From assembly GCA_015657535.1 (NCBI GenBank), contig JADHZB010001414.1:3504-67503 (forward strand): a stretch of 64,000 bases of DNA. Reading direction: 5' to 3'. Position numbers and translations under genes: made by a program. The DNA comes from Nephromyces sp. MM_2019 (Eukaryota; Apicomplexa; Aconoidasida; Nephromycida). Positions 24,669 to 36,800 of the stretch are shown here, one piece after another. Position 1 is the first letter of the stretch, and each line of letters starts with the position of its first letter. The notes below the pieces were generated by a model. It had not been told where the DNA came from. It worked only from the letters and a program-made list of their open reading frames with translations, and searched no databases.

Positions 24669-26216
24669 CGTAGCTTATTTGATAGCAATAAGCTTCATCA
24701 GTAGGAAGGGCTTTTTCCAAAAACACAGGTATAATCCTGAAGGTTTAACTGAGAAACCTCTTTTAGAAGAGGAAAACCGGAGAGGGGAACCACAGATTGC
24801 GTGTGTCGAGGCGAAGCAGCGTCCTTTGTTAAGATAGCTTCGCCTGCAAATGCACATACTTAAAATCTTCTCCTAGGCATGTACATTGAATAAAATTCAC
24901 GCTGTTTTCTTGTTGTTTAATCGATAAAACTCCACAAAAATCTTCAACTCCTGATGCAGCAAAATATTCCCTGCAGTGGAAATGGCTCGCACCACTCGTT
25001 CAGAAGGAAATACACGGTTTTTTGGATGCGTGCGTGTGTATATGTAACAACAGTATCACGATCATTATATAGGGAGAATGGCAACACACGCCAAACACTA
25101 GTTGAAGCTGTTTCTTCATATATTCTAGTTGAAGCTGATTCTTCACACACTACATAAAGCACCTCTCTTCATACACTACACACGAATAAGCAAAAAAAAG
25201 ACATTTCACCTCCTTTCAGCACAAATTTTTTTATTATCCCCCCCTTACCTAACCGTAGGTGATAATTGATATCCTTCTCCTACTAAATGCCTATGCAGGG
25301 CATACTATCAGGATGTAAAGGTAGAGCACTGCATAGACTTTAATAGAAGAAATCTTTTACAGGAGGAAACGAGGCATAGAGTTTGATAAGAAATCCAAAC
25401 GGAAGGTGAAGTAGATGATATTAAGCAGATGTGATGAAACTGCAAAGACAAATGCCGTGAAGAAGCAGAATATTTTGGAAAATGCATTGTCATTACATCA
25501 AATTTGAGAGAATCTGCTAAAATCAGCGTAAAGTAGAAAATGACATAGCTGAACTGCCCGATAATCCTGTGAAATTAAAGTGCAAATTCCTCAAATAAAA
25601 ACGTGAAGCCTTTGGAATGCGTGTGGAAAATACAAAGAAGTAGAAGATATGAAGCCTCACACACATCTTCATGGAAGATATAAAGGGGTAGAGGTTATTA
25701 TACTTCGTACACATCTTCATGGAAAATATAAAGGGGTAGAGGTTATTATACTTCGTACACATCTTCATGGAAAATATAAAGGGGTAGAGATTATTATACC
25801 TCACACACATCCCCGTGGCCGCGATTGGAGGAGGGAGAAAGTTGCCTTCACAAAAAGCCTTCCCAATCATCCCGTAGAAATGACAAGCTCGCGACACGCC
25901 AACATCGCTGGGCCATCAATTCTTCATGTTTCTGGTTTTGCAGAGTTGAAGATGGGTGCTTTGAAAGATTAAAATCTACGCAGCATGCCGAGGGATAAAA
26001 GCTAGTCGTCGGTATTCATGTTAGCTAGCGTGTGCTATCGGCTTGGGTATACTGTGTATGTATATGTGTGTGTGCTGGTGTGTACCTATGTGTTTGTGGA
26101 TGTGTTGTGTGTGCGTGTGCTGGTATGTGTGAGTGTGCTTTGTGTGTCCGTGCCTGTGTTTGTGTGCGTGTATGTGTGGCAGTTCAGCAAACTTTTGCAG
26201 GTTACAGATTGCAAGC
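24669..26216. other. Intergenic, upstream of HPR/RAP gene
   Basis: It holds the 48-bp repeat at 25662-25809 and a GT-rich patch at about 26050-26175. The promoter of the minus-strand HPR/RAP gene should be near 24.7-25 kb. Small frames across the 48-bp repeat are open on both strands and are not called as genes. Confidence 0.5.
25662..25809. repeat. 48-bp tandem repeat, three copies
   Basis: Units start at 25662, 25710 and 25758 with CACATCTTCATGGAA and run through AAAGGGGTAGAGGTTATTAT. A decaying fourth copy starts at 25806. The period is a multiple of three, so both strands stay open (a 16-aa repeat). Copies 2 and 3 are nearly identical. Confidence 0.9.
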
Positions 26217-27163
26217 TTATGGAAGTATCATAGCCTTTAAAAGTAAAAAATGCGTCAAATGCTCAAACTGAATCAGAAAATAAAATAAATTTGTCATCTT
26301 TTGGTTGATTGCTAGGATCTACGCTACCAGCTTTCGCTGAGCAAGTGATCAGGCTAATACACGCACACATATACCAATATACTCTTCTTTAGATGCTCGT
26401 TACAGCAAGCATACCAAGCTAGCAGGTAATTAACTGGTCTTGCTGCTATAGAGTTACCACACACACTTAAGACTTTATTTTCAGTGCATAGATATGCTAT
26501 TTCGCCCTTAAGTTTATCGTATTTTCTTGAAGATAATAACACCGGGTAGACGCACACAGTGCTGCCCTACAGTGGGTAGACTTTTTTCTGTGTGCGTGTG
26601 TGTGTGTCTTCATGTGCGTGTCCATTTCCGTGTGTAAACTAAATTATCAGCTGATCGCTTCATGTGTGTGTGTGTGTTCATGTGCGCGTCCATTTGCGCT
26701 CGTAAACTTAACTATCACCTTATTGCTTCAACTGTGTGTGCGCATACCATTGCATGCGTACTCATGTGTATGTCTGCACGTTAGTATATGTATGTTATGC
26801 GATACCTGCATAAACACGTGCGCGAATATACATCTCACTAGGTATGTGTACGTTACTATCTGGGGGAACCTATCTTTTAACGCGTAGTATCTATGGATAG
26901 ACTTGAATGTGCGTGTGCGCGGCGTCCAATTATTCCAAATAAAGCACACTTTTCCCATATCTTCACCCGCCTAGTATCATCAACTTCAAACCATCTCTCA
27001 ATGGTGAGCTGTGCTGGCTTCTGCTGGGCGAAATTCAACGGGAATCTCTCAAAAGCACGCAAATAGCAATGCAGGCTTCTTCCTTCGCCTCCACTTTGAT
27101 GTCGTCTCCGGTGAGAAGCTTTCTAGTTTCATCAATTTTTGTTGCACCAGCAGCATCAGTCAT
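26217..27163 (-). CDS. Unrecognised small protein, about 125 aa, four exons
   Basis: The start is ATG at 27163 (MTDAAGATKIDETRKLL). Exons in sense order are 27163-27059, 27020-26950, 26525-26375 and 26267-26217 (ends LLLKAMILP stop). The phases join cleanly, and the acceptors CGCCCAGCAG, TTATCTTCAAG and TTTTCTGATTCAG are good. The first intron would be only 38 nt, which is short for this window. The middle of the protein is charged and helical (TIERWFEVDDTRRVKIWEK, then KYDKLKGEIAYL). I do not recognise a family. It is divergent from the TFIIIC-like gene, with about 690 bp between the two starts. Confidence 0.5.
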
Positions 27164-27856
27164 GAATATCGCGCTACTGTGCGAATATTAGTCGGGCAAA
27201 GGTTCTAAAACCTGAAATCTCCACGTGTCTTCCTAAGGATGAGGATGACGACAACGAGGAAGATGATGATGCAAGTAAGAAAGCCCCCTGCGATAAGCAA
27301 TTCTTCCAGTATGAAGATTGAGCTCAAATCTCTATCCTTGCCTTGAAACTGAGGTTTTTTGTCCTAGTGATTCTCCAAAGGGGTGTCTCCACCAATTCTA
27401 ATTTCCCAAACACTTACTTTGGACAAAGCTGAGGCAGTGGAAGACGGAAAAAATAGGAAATTGAGTGGAAAATAATGAAGCGAAGCTCTCTTTTGCTGTG
27501 TATTACTACCAGTACCAAGACGAGAAGCAAAGGCTACTCTCTTGAAAATTGCTAAAGTTGGAATAGTTTTTCAAACAGGTCCCAGCTGAATCCTGTACAT
27601 AAACAATTGGGGGGTTTGCGTTATAAATATGAGGATTCATGTGAAAACGGAGACTCTTACCTGCCGATTTCTCATTATCTAGAAGGATTTGTTCCATCTA
27701 TTTCATCCTGCCTCTTCTTGAACCCCCCCTCATCTTTTTTCCATTCTGGAGAAAGAGATTTTCTCATTTTTTGAACCGCATAATCGTCCTCACCTATGCT
27801 TTCAATCATTCGTTATTACATCTTCATATGTATTATCCACACATCGCCCCCCTCCC
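27164..27856. promoter_or_regulatory. Shared divergent upstream region
   Basis: This stretch separates the start of the minus-strand small gene from the start of the plus-strand TFIIIC-like gene, so both promoters must lie here or inside the genes. No TATA-like element can be chosen. A short acidic frame (27200-27321, PKDEDDDNEEDDD) is open on + but lacks a start and is not called. Confidence 0.4.
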
Positions 27857-30800
27857 ATGGCATACCAAGCAGCTGTCACCAGCAATAAATCATGCGCATT
27901 GCTAGACTTTAAAGAATGCCTCAAACTCCCTCTGAACGGTGAGCTTCATAGTGTTTACGGCAAGAAGTTGAACCCGGAAGGCTCATCGAGGCCGGGAACT
28001 GGCGATCACTCCGCTTCCTCTTCTTCCTTTCCACCTGCTTCTAATTCTATTTCTTCACTAGAAAATGTTACCTCACTCAATTTTGAGTCGCATTCATCTA
28101 GAGGGGGGAGTATACTATGGTCACAGGATCATCGAATAGCTCTTGTTTCTAATCAGTCTATACTCATTGTGTGCGCGCAAACGGCAAGTTTGAAGCTGCT
28201 TGAGCAGCATAAAGCGGCGATAAAACAAAAAAGCGTTTTGTGCGCCGAAGAATCTACATTTACCGATGATCAAAAGAGAGAAGAAGCGGAGTCTACAAAT
28301 TATGTATCGAAGCGGAAAGATGCCGCCTTTACAAAAATCGAGTCTGCTTTGTCGAAAGACGGCCGCACGCGTCGCTCGGATGATGGAAAGCAGAATGAGA
28401 TTGAACAAATGTTCGAAGTTGAGAGTAAGCGCGGCGAGGGAGAAGAGACGAGAATCAAAAATGGATGCGGGAGAGTTGAGAGTTTTCAAAAGCAAACCAA
28501 AGGTAAGCGAGGGGGGATTGAAGATGAGGGATATAACTGCGCCAGTGGCGAGCAAAATGACGGATGTAATGTTGATTTTTTGATGGATTTTTCCAATAAT
28601 CAAGATGATGCAGTAAATGCAAAATACCGCGGATCCAATATTGATAGCCTAAATCTTAAGAAACAGGAAAAAAAAAAAAATTGTCCCGAATTTAATAAAG
28701 AGGATCCCTCCCTCTTTTCAGGTAGAAATCTCTCGAATCGCTTACCTTCTCTTGATTTTTTGAACGAATATATCTCCTCACTTTCAAATCCTCATGGCAT
28801 GCAAGATTGGTATAGGGGAAGCATCCATCTCACAAATTCGACCGCCGTAGACATTGGTAGATACGAAGCGCTTGTTAGCGAGACAATGAGAGAGGTAGCC
28901 AAGCAATGCACCTCGAAAACCTCAAACTTGCCTTTTGAGATCTCTCAGTGGAGTACGGGAAACGTTGGAAACTCCTTGACTGCACACCAAGGAGGGGGGG
29001 ATGTTGACTTATATTTTTTCAAAGATACAGAATTGAGCAAAACTGCAAAAGAGCACGAAACGAAGAGGAGAAAGATTTCAACGAAAGAGAAGAGGATGGA
29101 AAAAATCCCGATTTATGATAAAGTTAGCAACAAAAAAGTGAGATTTCCTTCCTTCACATGTGAGCCTAGTCACAGGTACAGTGGGTTGCTCGTGTCTCTT
29201 TGTAATTTTTGTGAAAATTGCTTATGTTTCTGGGAGGAGGGGTTTTTTCACGGATTTTTCTGTTGAAGGATTTTTCATGCAAGAAGCTGGGCGATTTGAA
29301 GATTGTGTGCGAATCTCTGCATAAACTGTCATTTTGTCTGCAATTTTGTAGCCATCTCGGTGGGGGGCGAGTTTGTGTCAATTTATATGTATTTTTGGGA
29401 AGTGATGGGTTTATAAAGGGAAGAAATGGGATATTTTTTTGAGTAGATGAAGCAGGTTAAGGGAGTTATGTTTCATTTTTTAACTTAATCAGGTTTTCTT
29501 TTAGGAATTTCTTGCAGTTTTTGAGCTTTTTTTTGGGATTTTCTTATACTTTGAATTCTTAAACTTTCCATGTCTTGATTTTCTCCCAAATACTCGGCAT
29601 TTTCTTGTTTTGTTTGATTGTTTTCCGAAATTCTAGTATTCCACAAATACTGGTGTGATATTACCATTAATTTCTTGGAAATATACTGTTTTTTCTTCCA
29701 AAAAGCGCTATTTTTTCCTCTAAAAAGTGCTATTTTTGTATATTTTAGAGAGAAGCTTATAACCTGCGATATATTTAAAGTGTTCTTATCTGCACTCGAT
29801 TTTTTCAGTACTGAAAAATGTTGAAAGGTTTTGTTACAGACTGGTGAATCCCTGAAATTTAATGGGATTTTTTTTCCTTATTTTTGGTTTAAGGACGCAA
29901 ACAATATACACGTCACACAGGTACGCGCACACACACAGGTGCATGCACATACGCTCACACACAAACACACACATACAGATAAAGTCAAACTCTTCGCTTT
30001 TTTGTTGTGTATCTTTAGCTTTTCTTGCGCTGCTTGGACTCCCCCTCTGGCGTTGTCAACCCAAAATATTTCGTCTTCCCCACCCAAAAAGTGGATAGCA
30101 AATACGTGTGCTGATGCCATCAAAAGAGGGTTAAATGATGAAATGTGTGCAAACCCCGGCGGTTTAAATACTCAGGAGTTACGCTGCTGCTTAGGAACTT
30201 CCACTCGTGATGGCGTTATTAAGATTTGGAATCATGCCGACGATTGGCCCTTCTACCAAGTATGTAGGCTTTAAAACCGTATACTCAATGAACTACATAC
30301 ACATAAATCTGCATGAGCTGATATATGGTACCTGTATGTGCTTGCTTCCACTCGATTACATGTGTGTGTGTGTGTGTTCGGGTGTTCTGACTGTGTGCAG
30401 TTCACACAGACTGTTTTGTAGTACTTGTGTGCGGTCGCTTTTACTCGCTTACATCAGTGTGTGTGCTGGCAGGGTGCAATTCACACACACTATTTTTTAC
30501 AGGTATGAAAATGCTCACTCACACGTTAAATGTGCGTACAGATGCACACACTTTAGAGCATCCTCTGCGTTGTTTAAAAATAGCTGTCTTCTTCATTTTT
30601 TTCAGTACTCTAGTGTGAATTTAGAGGAATCTTTATATACGCAAGAACTTAAGTAGCTTAACTCTGTTGTATGCCATTGTGTGTGCGTGTGTGTGTTTAA
30701 ACTTTAAGGGAAAAAACTTACCAATTTGGTTTTATCTATTGATACACTATAGGGTGTGCATTTTACCTCAATCACCATTTCTTTTTGGCTTTGAATGATA

Positions 30801-33800
30801 GAATTGGCGCTTCTATTCTACTCTGTGTGTGTGAATGACTTGATGAAGATAGAACTTTGAAAGTACACAATTCGCGATTTTAGTTCTTTTATTTGCTCTT
30901 TAAACCGAAGTATGAACAGATTATCAAATATCTCTCATTAGATGTATATTTTTTCCTAAAAGTAGATATCATAAAGTTTTCTCTACACTTATATTTTGTG
31001 GTACCAATAGTGCTCCCACAAAATCAATGAATTGGGCACTCTTTTCGCTTTTTTGCATCTCCTCTTCTTACCAATGGCAGTAAACATATCCAAACACATA
31101 CGCAGCCAAGTTAAATCTCTACTTATATCTGGACATAAGCCTCCTGTACATATACTACTCGCTCCCTTTTTTTTTCTTGATTTTTTCTCAGGCCCAGGTA
31201 GTTTGTGACATCACCAGAATCTGGCACAAACATCTTTTGGAATGCCTACTTTCAGACCTGCAAGGAGTTATACGACGCCATCCTTTTCAAGTTCTTCAGT
31301 TTACTCATATTCAAAGAGGTAAAAAATCTCCTCAAATATCAGAAAAGAGGAAAAAAATGACGGCGAAATATCGTAAATTTCATCATTTTCATTTTACAAA
31401 TTCCGAGTTTTCTCATTCTGAATGCTCTCCGAAACGCAAAGGTTCATCCTTTTCCTCCCAGTTTTTTTCAAGAAGCGCTAATGATGATGTTGGCTCTCCC
31501 TCAAGTAGCTATTCTCTTTTAGACGATGCTGGTTGTTTAATGCTATCTGGAGATGTGAAGATGCGACGTTTAAGCGTATTAGAGCTGTTAATAACCTTTG
31601 AAGATCATGAAGCCTTTATGAGGAGTTTTTTTCATCTTCATGAGCCTTTCATTGCTTTTTCACCAAACTGCTTAACTGTGTCTACTAGTGACTTTAATCG
31701 TTCGCCAGGAGGGTTAAGACATGGGCAATTGTATGAAGAAGAATCAAAAGGAGCGGCATCAGTTTCGGGAAACTCAGACAAGGCGCCTCCTTTTGGTGAA
31801 GATAAAGAAGCAAAAGAAAATTATCTTCTTCCTCAAGGGGCTACGGCCCGCGAGCCAGAAAAGGGGGAATTTCCAGGTAACTCCTCACAAGAGAAGCCTT
31901 CATCCTCTCATGTATACTCGTCGTGTGTGTGCGTGGTTGCATGGGGTTCTTGGGTGACTCTGTGGTTGCTGTCGAATGAGCCCACAGTCTTTGATTTTTC
32001 TGAGGGAGAATGCAGTAGTGCTGTTAAAGCTTCGGAAAAAGAAAATGCTTTTTCCTCTCTCCCCAATGAGGGTGAAGATTTGAGTAATTGCCACGCGTAT
32101 GCAGCGCCCATCTCTCACCTTGATGATACTTCTGAAAAGGCATCTAAAGATAGTGAGGCACGATTAAGCTTTAAAAATCGTGAGGTTAGCAACGCTGGCA
32201 AAGCCTCTTTTAGCTCTGTAGAAGAACCCAAAGCAAATCCTGCTCACACACAGAGAAGAGGGAAACAAGCTTTTTCGGACAGCCTTTTGAACAACAACTT
32301 GAGCCCTGCGAATACCTGTAATGACGAGGGTTTTAGAAGAGAAGAGGAATCCTCTGATTCCGCGAAAGAGTTCGACGTAAGCCATCTGAGGAATGCAATA
32401 AACTTTTTAAGTGCGAAAAAAGGCGATTTCTCATTGCATAAACTGAGTGAAGGTTATCAAAGTTTGAAGGAAACATCATCTTGCTTACACACTTACCCGC
32501 TAGCGTGTGTATCAGTTTCTATGCTTCACTCATCGGAAGGAGGAAACTGCTCTTCTCAACTGAAGGCAAAAAATTCATCAAATGATGCAAAATCTTCACC
32601 GAATTCTGGTAGTAGGGGGAGGGGGGGTATACCAAAGGAGGCTAGGAAAAGGAGCAGCCCCAGAAGCCGAGGGAATTCTGGTGGTATTAGGGCAGGTATG
32701 CCAAAGGAGGTTAGAGAAAGCAGACACACAGAAAACCTAGAGAGTTCTGAAGGTAGGAAACAAAATGAAACTATCGAATCGCAACTTCCACCAGTTAATA
32801 ATATTAGGATTTCAGCCATTGATGGTGCGAGTGCAGGGCAAGAAGCTTGCGATGATTCTAGCAGGATAGTGGATTCTTCACTAAATGCGAATATCACTGC
32901 TCCTCTCCCAGCTAAAAGAAGAAGGAAGCCTTCTATAGCTCATGACGGCGAACCCCCAGTTTTAAAACGAACAATCCTGCAACCTATCGATGCAAATGAA
33001 GGCCTTACCACATCGAAACCTACCAAAACCCCTAAAAATCTTCCTCCTTGGGAGGGTGAAAAAGAGGAAAAGCCATTGAATATTACATATGTATCTGTTT
33101 CTCCTTTGCAGCGATACACTGGAAGACCTTCTGATGTCTTTTCGCCATCCAAAATATCACAGCGTAGTAGTTTCGTTTTAAACTCGTCGAATAAGTCGAA
33201 AAATCGCTCGTCCTCAGTGGCTGAATTTTCCGAAAAAGAGGCATCCTCCGAGATTTCTCCTCCCTCCCTAGAGGAGGAAGCGTTATGGGGATTGTGTGTG
33301 GTTCTATTGGGCTTATCGAATGGCTCGGTTTTCGCTTTCTCGCTGAAGCTGTGCTTAAGTTTTCAGTTTAATACTCTAAATGATGCAAAATTTGAGGGTT
33401 TTGGTTATTCCAGTGGTAACTTAGGTATACTCTTGAGACGTGTAACGTTGACTAGTCCAAAAATGATCTTCTCGGGCAATGGATGTGGGGTTACAGGCTT
33501 GAAGATAGACTCCTCCTGGGGCTCAATGGAAAAGCATGAAAGTAGAGGATTTGATAGCGAGTTAAGAGCTTTTTCTTCTAATAAACGAGTCAAAAGTCAC
33601 TCCCACTCCGATAGCGATGATTCTGGTGTACTCAATGATTCCTTTCATTCGTATTCTTCATTTGAAGATTCTTCCTGCAACGGATCGGAAGGAATCCTCA
33701 ATATCGAAAATCAAGAAGAAAAGAAGCTTAATCAAAGTTTTTCAGCGGAAGAGGAGGTAAATTTGGATAATTTGCATAGATTTCGTAGGGAATCTCTTCT

Positions 33801-36800
33801 TCTTCTTCCGAGATCAGAGAGATATTGTATACTAGGAGTTTGTTATGAGAGAATTTTGCGCTTTGCACTAGTCTCTTTGCCTAGTTTCAGAGATTTTTTC
33901 TCCTCTGAGGCTACTGCTTTAGTAAGTAGAGGTTCCCTTGTCGATGTGTGCATGTTACCTATGTGGACGCTGAGGACTATAGACCGAAAGCTTAGAGAGC
34001 GATCTTTCGAGGAGGGGAAGTTGGGAAATCTTTGCAGAAGAGGATGCGATGAAACAAATGATAAAATATTTGGTCTTCTAAGCGGTGGAAGAGGGCAAAA
34101 AATCGTAGAAAATTGGCAGAAAGAGCTTCATAGAGCTCCTATCGTGGATTTTTGTTTTTTACCTGCGTCAGGTTTACCTCAAGTAGGTGTGTTTTGATGG
34201 ATTGTGCTGAATTTTTTTTTCGCTATTTATACTGGGTATACCTGCAGTTGTGTGCTTTTTGTATGAAACAGCTGCTTTAGCCGCTGACTTTTGCTCATTT
34301 TTTATGTGCTTATAACATTTTCTGCTTAATGAATACAGCCTTACCTAGTGATACAGTATATGCTGCATTTTTTTGAGGTTTTTCGCTGCTTCTTTTCTAA
34401 TAAATTTTGATGTTTCTAGCTACTCATTGAATGTGTCATGTGTTCAATTTAATATAAAATACTTCTTCTTCTTCATTTATATAAGGATCTTCTCCTATTT
34501 ATTCCCTTTTCTTTCCTCTGTATACACTTTTTGTGCGTATTTTTCTTTTCTCAAACTACTCGTAAGCGTCTTAAGATTTTCTTGATAACCCCACCCACCA
34601 CACATACTAAAGTTCGCACGCACACACCATGATCAGAATAAGTTTTCAAAGAAAAAATTATTCTGATCATGGTGTGTGTGTGCGAATTTTTGTTAAACAA
34701 TCCCCTGACGAAGAGTATACTTTATGTGACGAACACCGTACTCTTCTTTTTCCAAACTACAATCTGCAATGCTGCACAATCCCTATCAATTGTATCACTA
34801 AACCCTAGACCATGAGAAGCCAAAATATTAGAATTTCTATCCATCTTCAGATTCTCACTCACGATAGATGCAATGAGGATTCTTCTGAGGTAACTGGAAA
34901 TTCTCTCGTATTATCTCAAGCATTATCCGCTGATATTTCTGGGCAGATGTTTAGCTCCTCTATAATCCTCACTCACTTGAACTCGAAGGCGACTTCTTCG
35001 AGATATCTTCAGAGATTGCGTCACCTTCCATTGAGGAGAATTTCCAAAGAATCGATGCCTTTTGTAGTTTTTTCGATAGAGCAGCATGTAGTCAAGCAAG
35101 GAGCTGAAGAAAATCATCATTCTAAGCTTACCCCTCACGCACTTTTAGTTGGAAATGAGTCTCTCTCTGCCCTCAAAGAAGATGTGAGCAGATTTTTTCT
35201 GTATTTAAAAAATCAGAAATTGCTGGAATACAAGTTGGCTCTGCAAGAAAAATCAAGTTTCTTAATGAAGAGAACGCATTATTGATGATTTCTGTTTGTT
35301 TCTGTTGATTTCTGTTGATTTATATATCCAAAAAGATACATCTGTAGCCTATCCGCTGAGCTCATCAGTGTTTCTTTTTTTAACGATTTGAACGATTTTC
35401 TCCTTTGATATAGTTGGTTAGCTTGGGAAAATCTGTTTAACCTCATGTAATTTCTCCAGTTTCTTCTAGTATACACAATAAATTCTTTTTGAGACGATTC
35501 ATCACTTTTTGAGATGATTTGTGCTTTTATTTAGTCCTTTGCTAGGTAATTTCTAGGTTGCAAAAACCTTTTTTCCGCTTTAACCTTTTATGTGCGAATT
35601 GCTTTTTGATATTTTTTCAACTCTGATTGCTTTTCCTCACCTTCTGCAGCCTTTTTTCAGAGCTGAAAAACAAGAGTCACCTTTCGTCATAGGATACTCT
35701 CCTAATCACACTCTGGAGGAGGGAAATGTTAAGAGAACCGGCGAGAACTCGCATGAAAGGATTAGTTCAGCGGAAAGCATTAGGCAAACTTCACTGGATT
35801 GGAACTTGAGCATTATTGGTGAGATCTTCTATGTGTGTGAAGATGTTAATTGCAGTCATCTTTGGGTATTCTGCCTTCCTATTGTGTTAAGATGGCAACA
35901 TAATAAGCCAGGAGACATTGTACGTTGAATGGTAACAGGAGGGGGTGATTTTTTTCTGTCATACACCACCAATGACTAGTCCATATAAAAGCGAGTATTA
36001 GCCGAGTGATTAATATTTAAAATCAAGAGATGCATTTTATATACTTTTCCGCCAAATACATTAATATAAGAGGGAATATTGCGAAAAATATCTTGTGGTA
36101 CATCTTCTACCTACTAGCCTGTTCCCTCTCTGGATGTGCATGTGTGTGCGTTTTAAAAAGCTGTTGCCTTTGCCAAAATCTTACGAGTAAGGCAGTTGGG
36201 TAATTACCTCTATGATTTCAGCAATCATACGGAGCTATTTGATTGAATGAACTCCTACGAATCCCGCTTTCTCGATTACTTGAATCATTTGCCACCCTGA
36301 AGTAGTTCATCCTCTAATTTTCTCCCCAAAGTGCTGCAGCTACCTCTACCCTGGGCCCTCCAGAGTATACAGCTGTTTTCCTTATATATTCAGCATCACA
36401 AGCTGCAAAATCCCTTCTAATTTGTTTGCCACCTATTTTTTTTCCAATTAATTCCTCAGGCACATGTGTGTCACCAAATGGCACGTTGGTCGCTAAATTG
36501 CACCGATTAAGCGGAACGAAGTTAGCATTGTCCGTAGCTGTTATTGATGATTTAGAAGCTTGTCTTCGTCAGCTTACTGTTTCAGCACTATCCTGTACTA
36601 GAGAATTCCTACAACACACGCTGCTGCGCGCGTTGCAACTAATGAATATAAATTTCGATTCTCCTGTTCATTGCAATTTTCCTTCTATAGAGAAGCAAGC
36701 AAAATGCCAGCCAGTCCCTATAGTACCAGCGATATTACTTCCCTCATCATGCCTAGAGCGGTTGAAACCGTCTATCAATGCATCATGTGCCTTTAAAGAG

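Noticed and set aside
27200..27321. Short acidic frame (PKDEDDDNEEDDD) on +, like a chaperone tail
   Set aside because: No start, no acceptor with a good pyrimidine tract, and it overlaps the upstream region of two better genes.
28121..28603. Minus-strand 160-codon frame
   Set aside because: It is antisense to exon 1 of the TFIIIC-like gene and has no splice support.
35819..35928. In-frame continuation EIFYVCEDVNCSHLWVF after exon 5 of the TFIIIC-like gene
   Set aside because: A strong GTGAGA donor at 35819 gives the right phase for the next exon and restores the SPNG motif. Read-through ends at a stop and needs an out-of-phase join.
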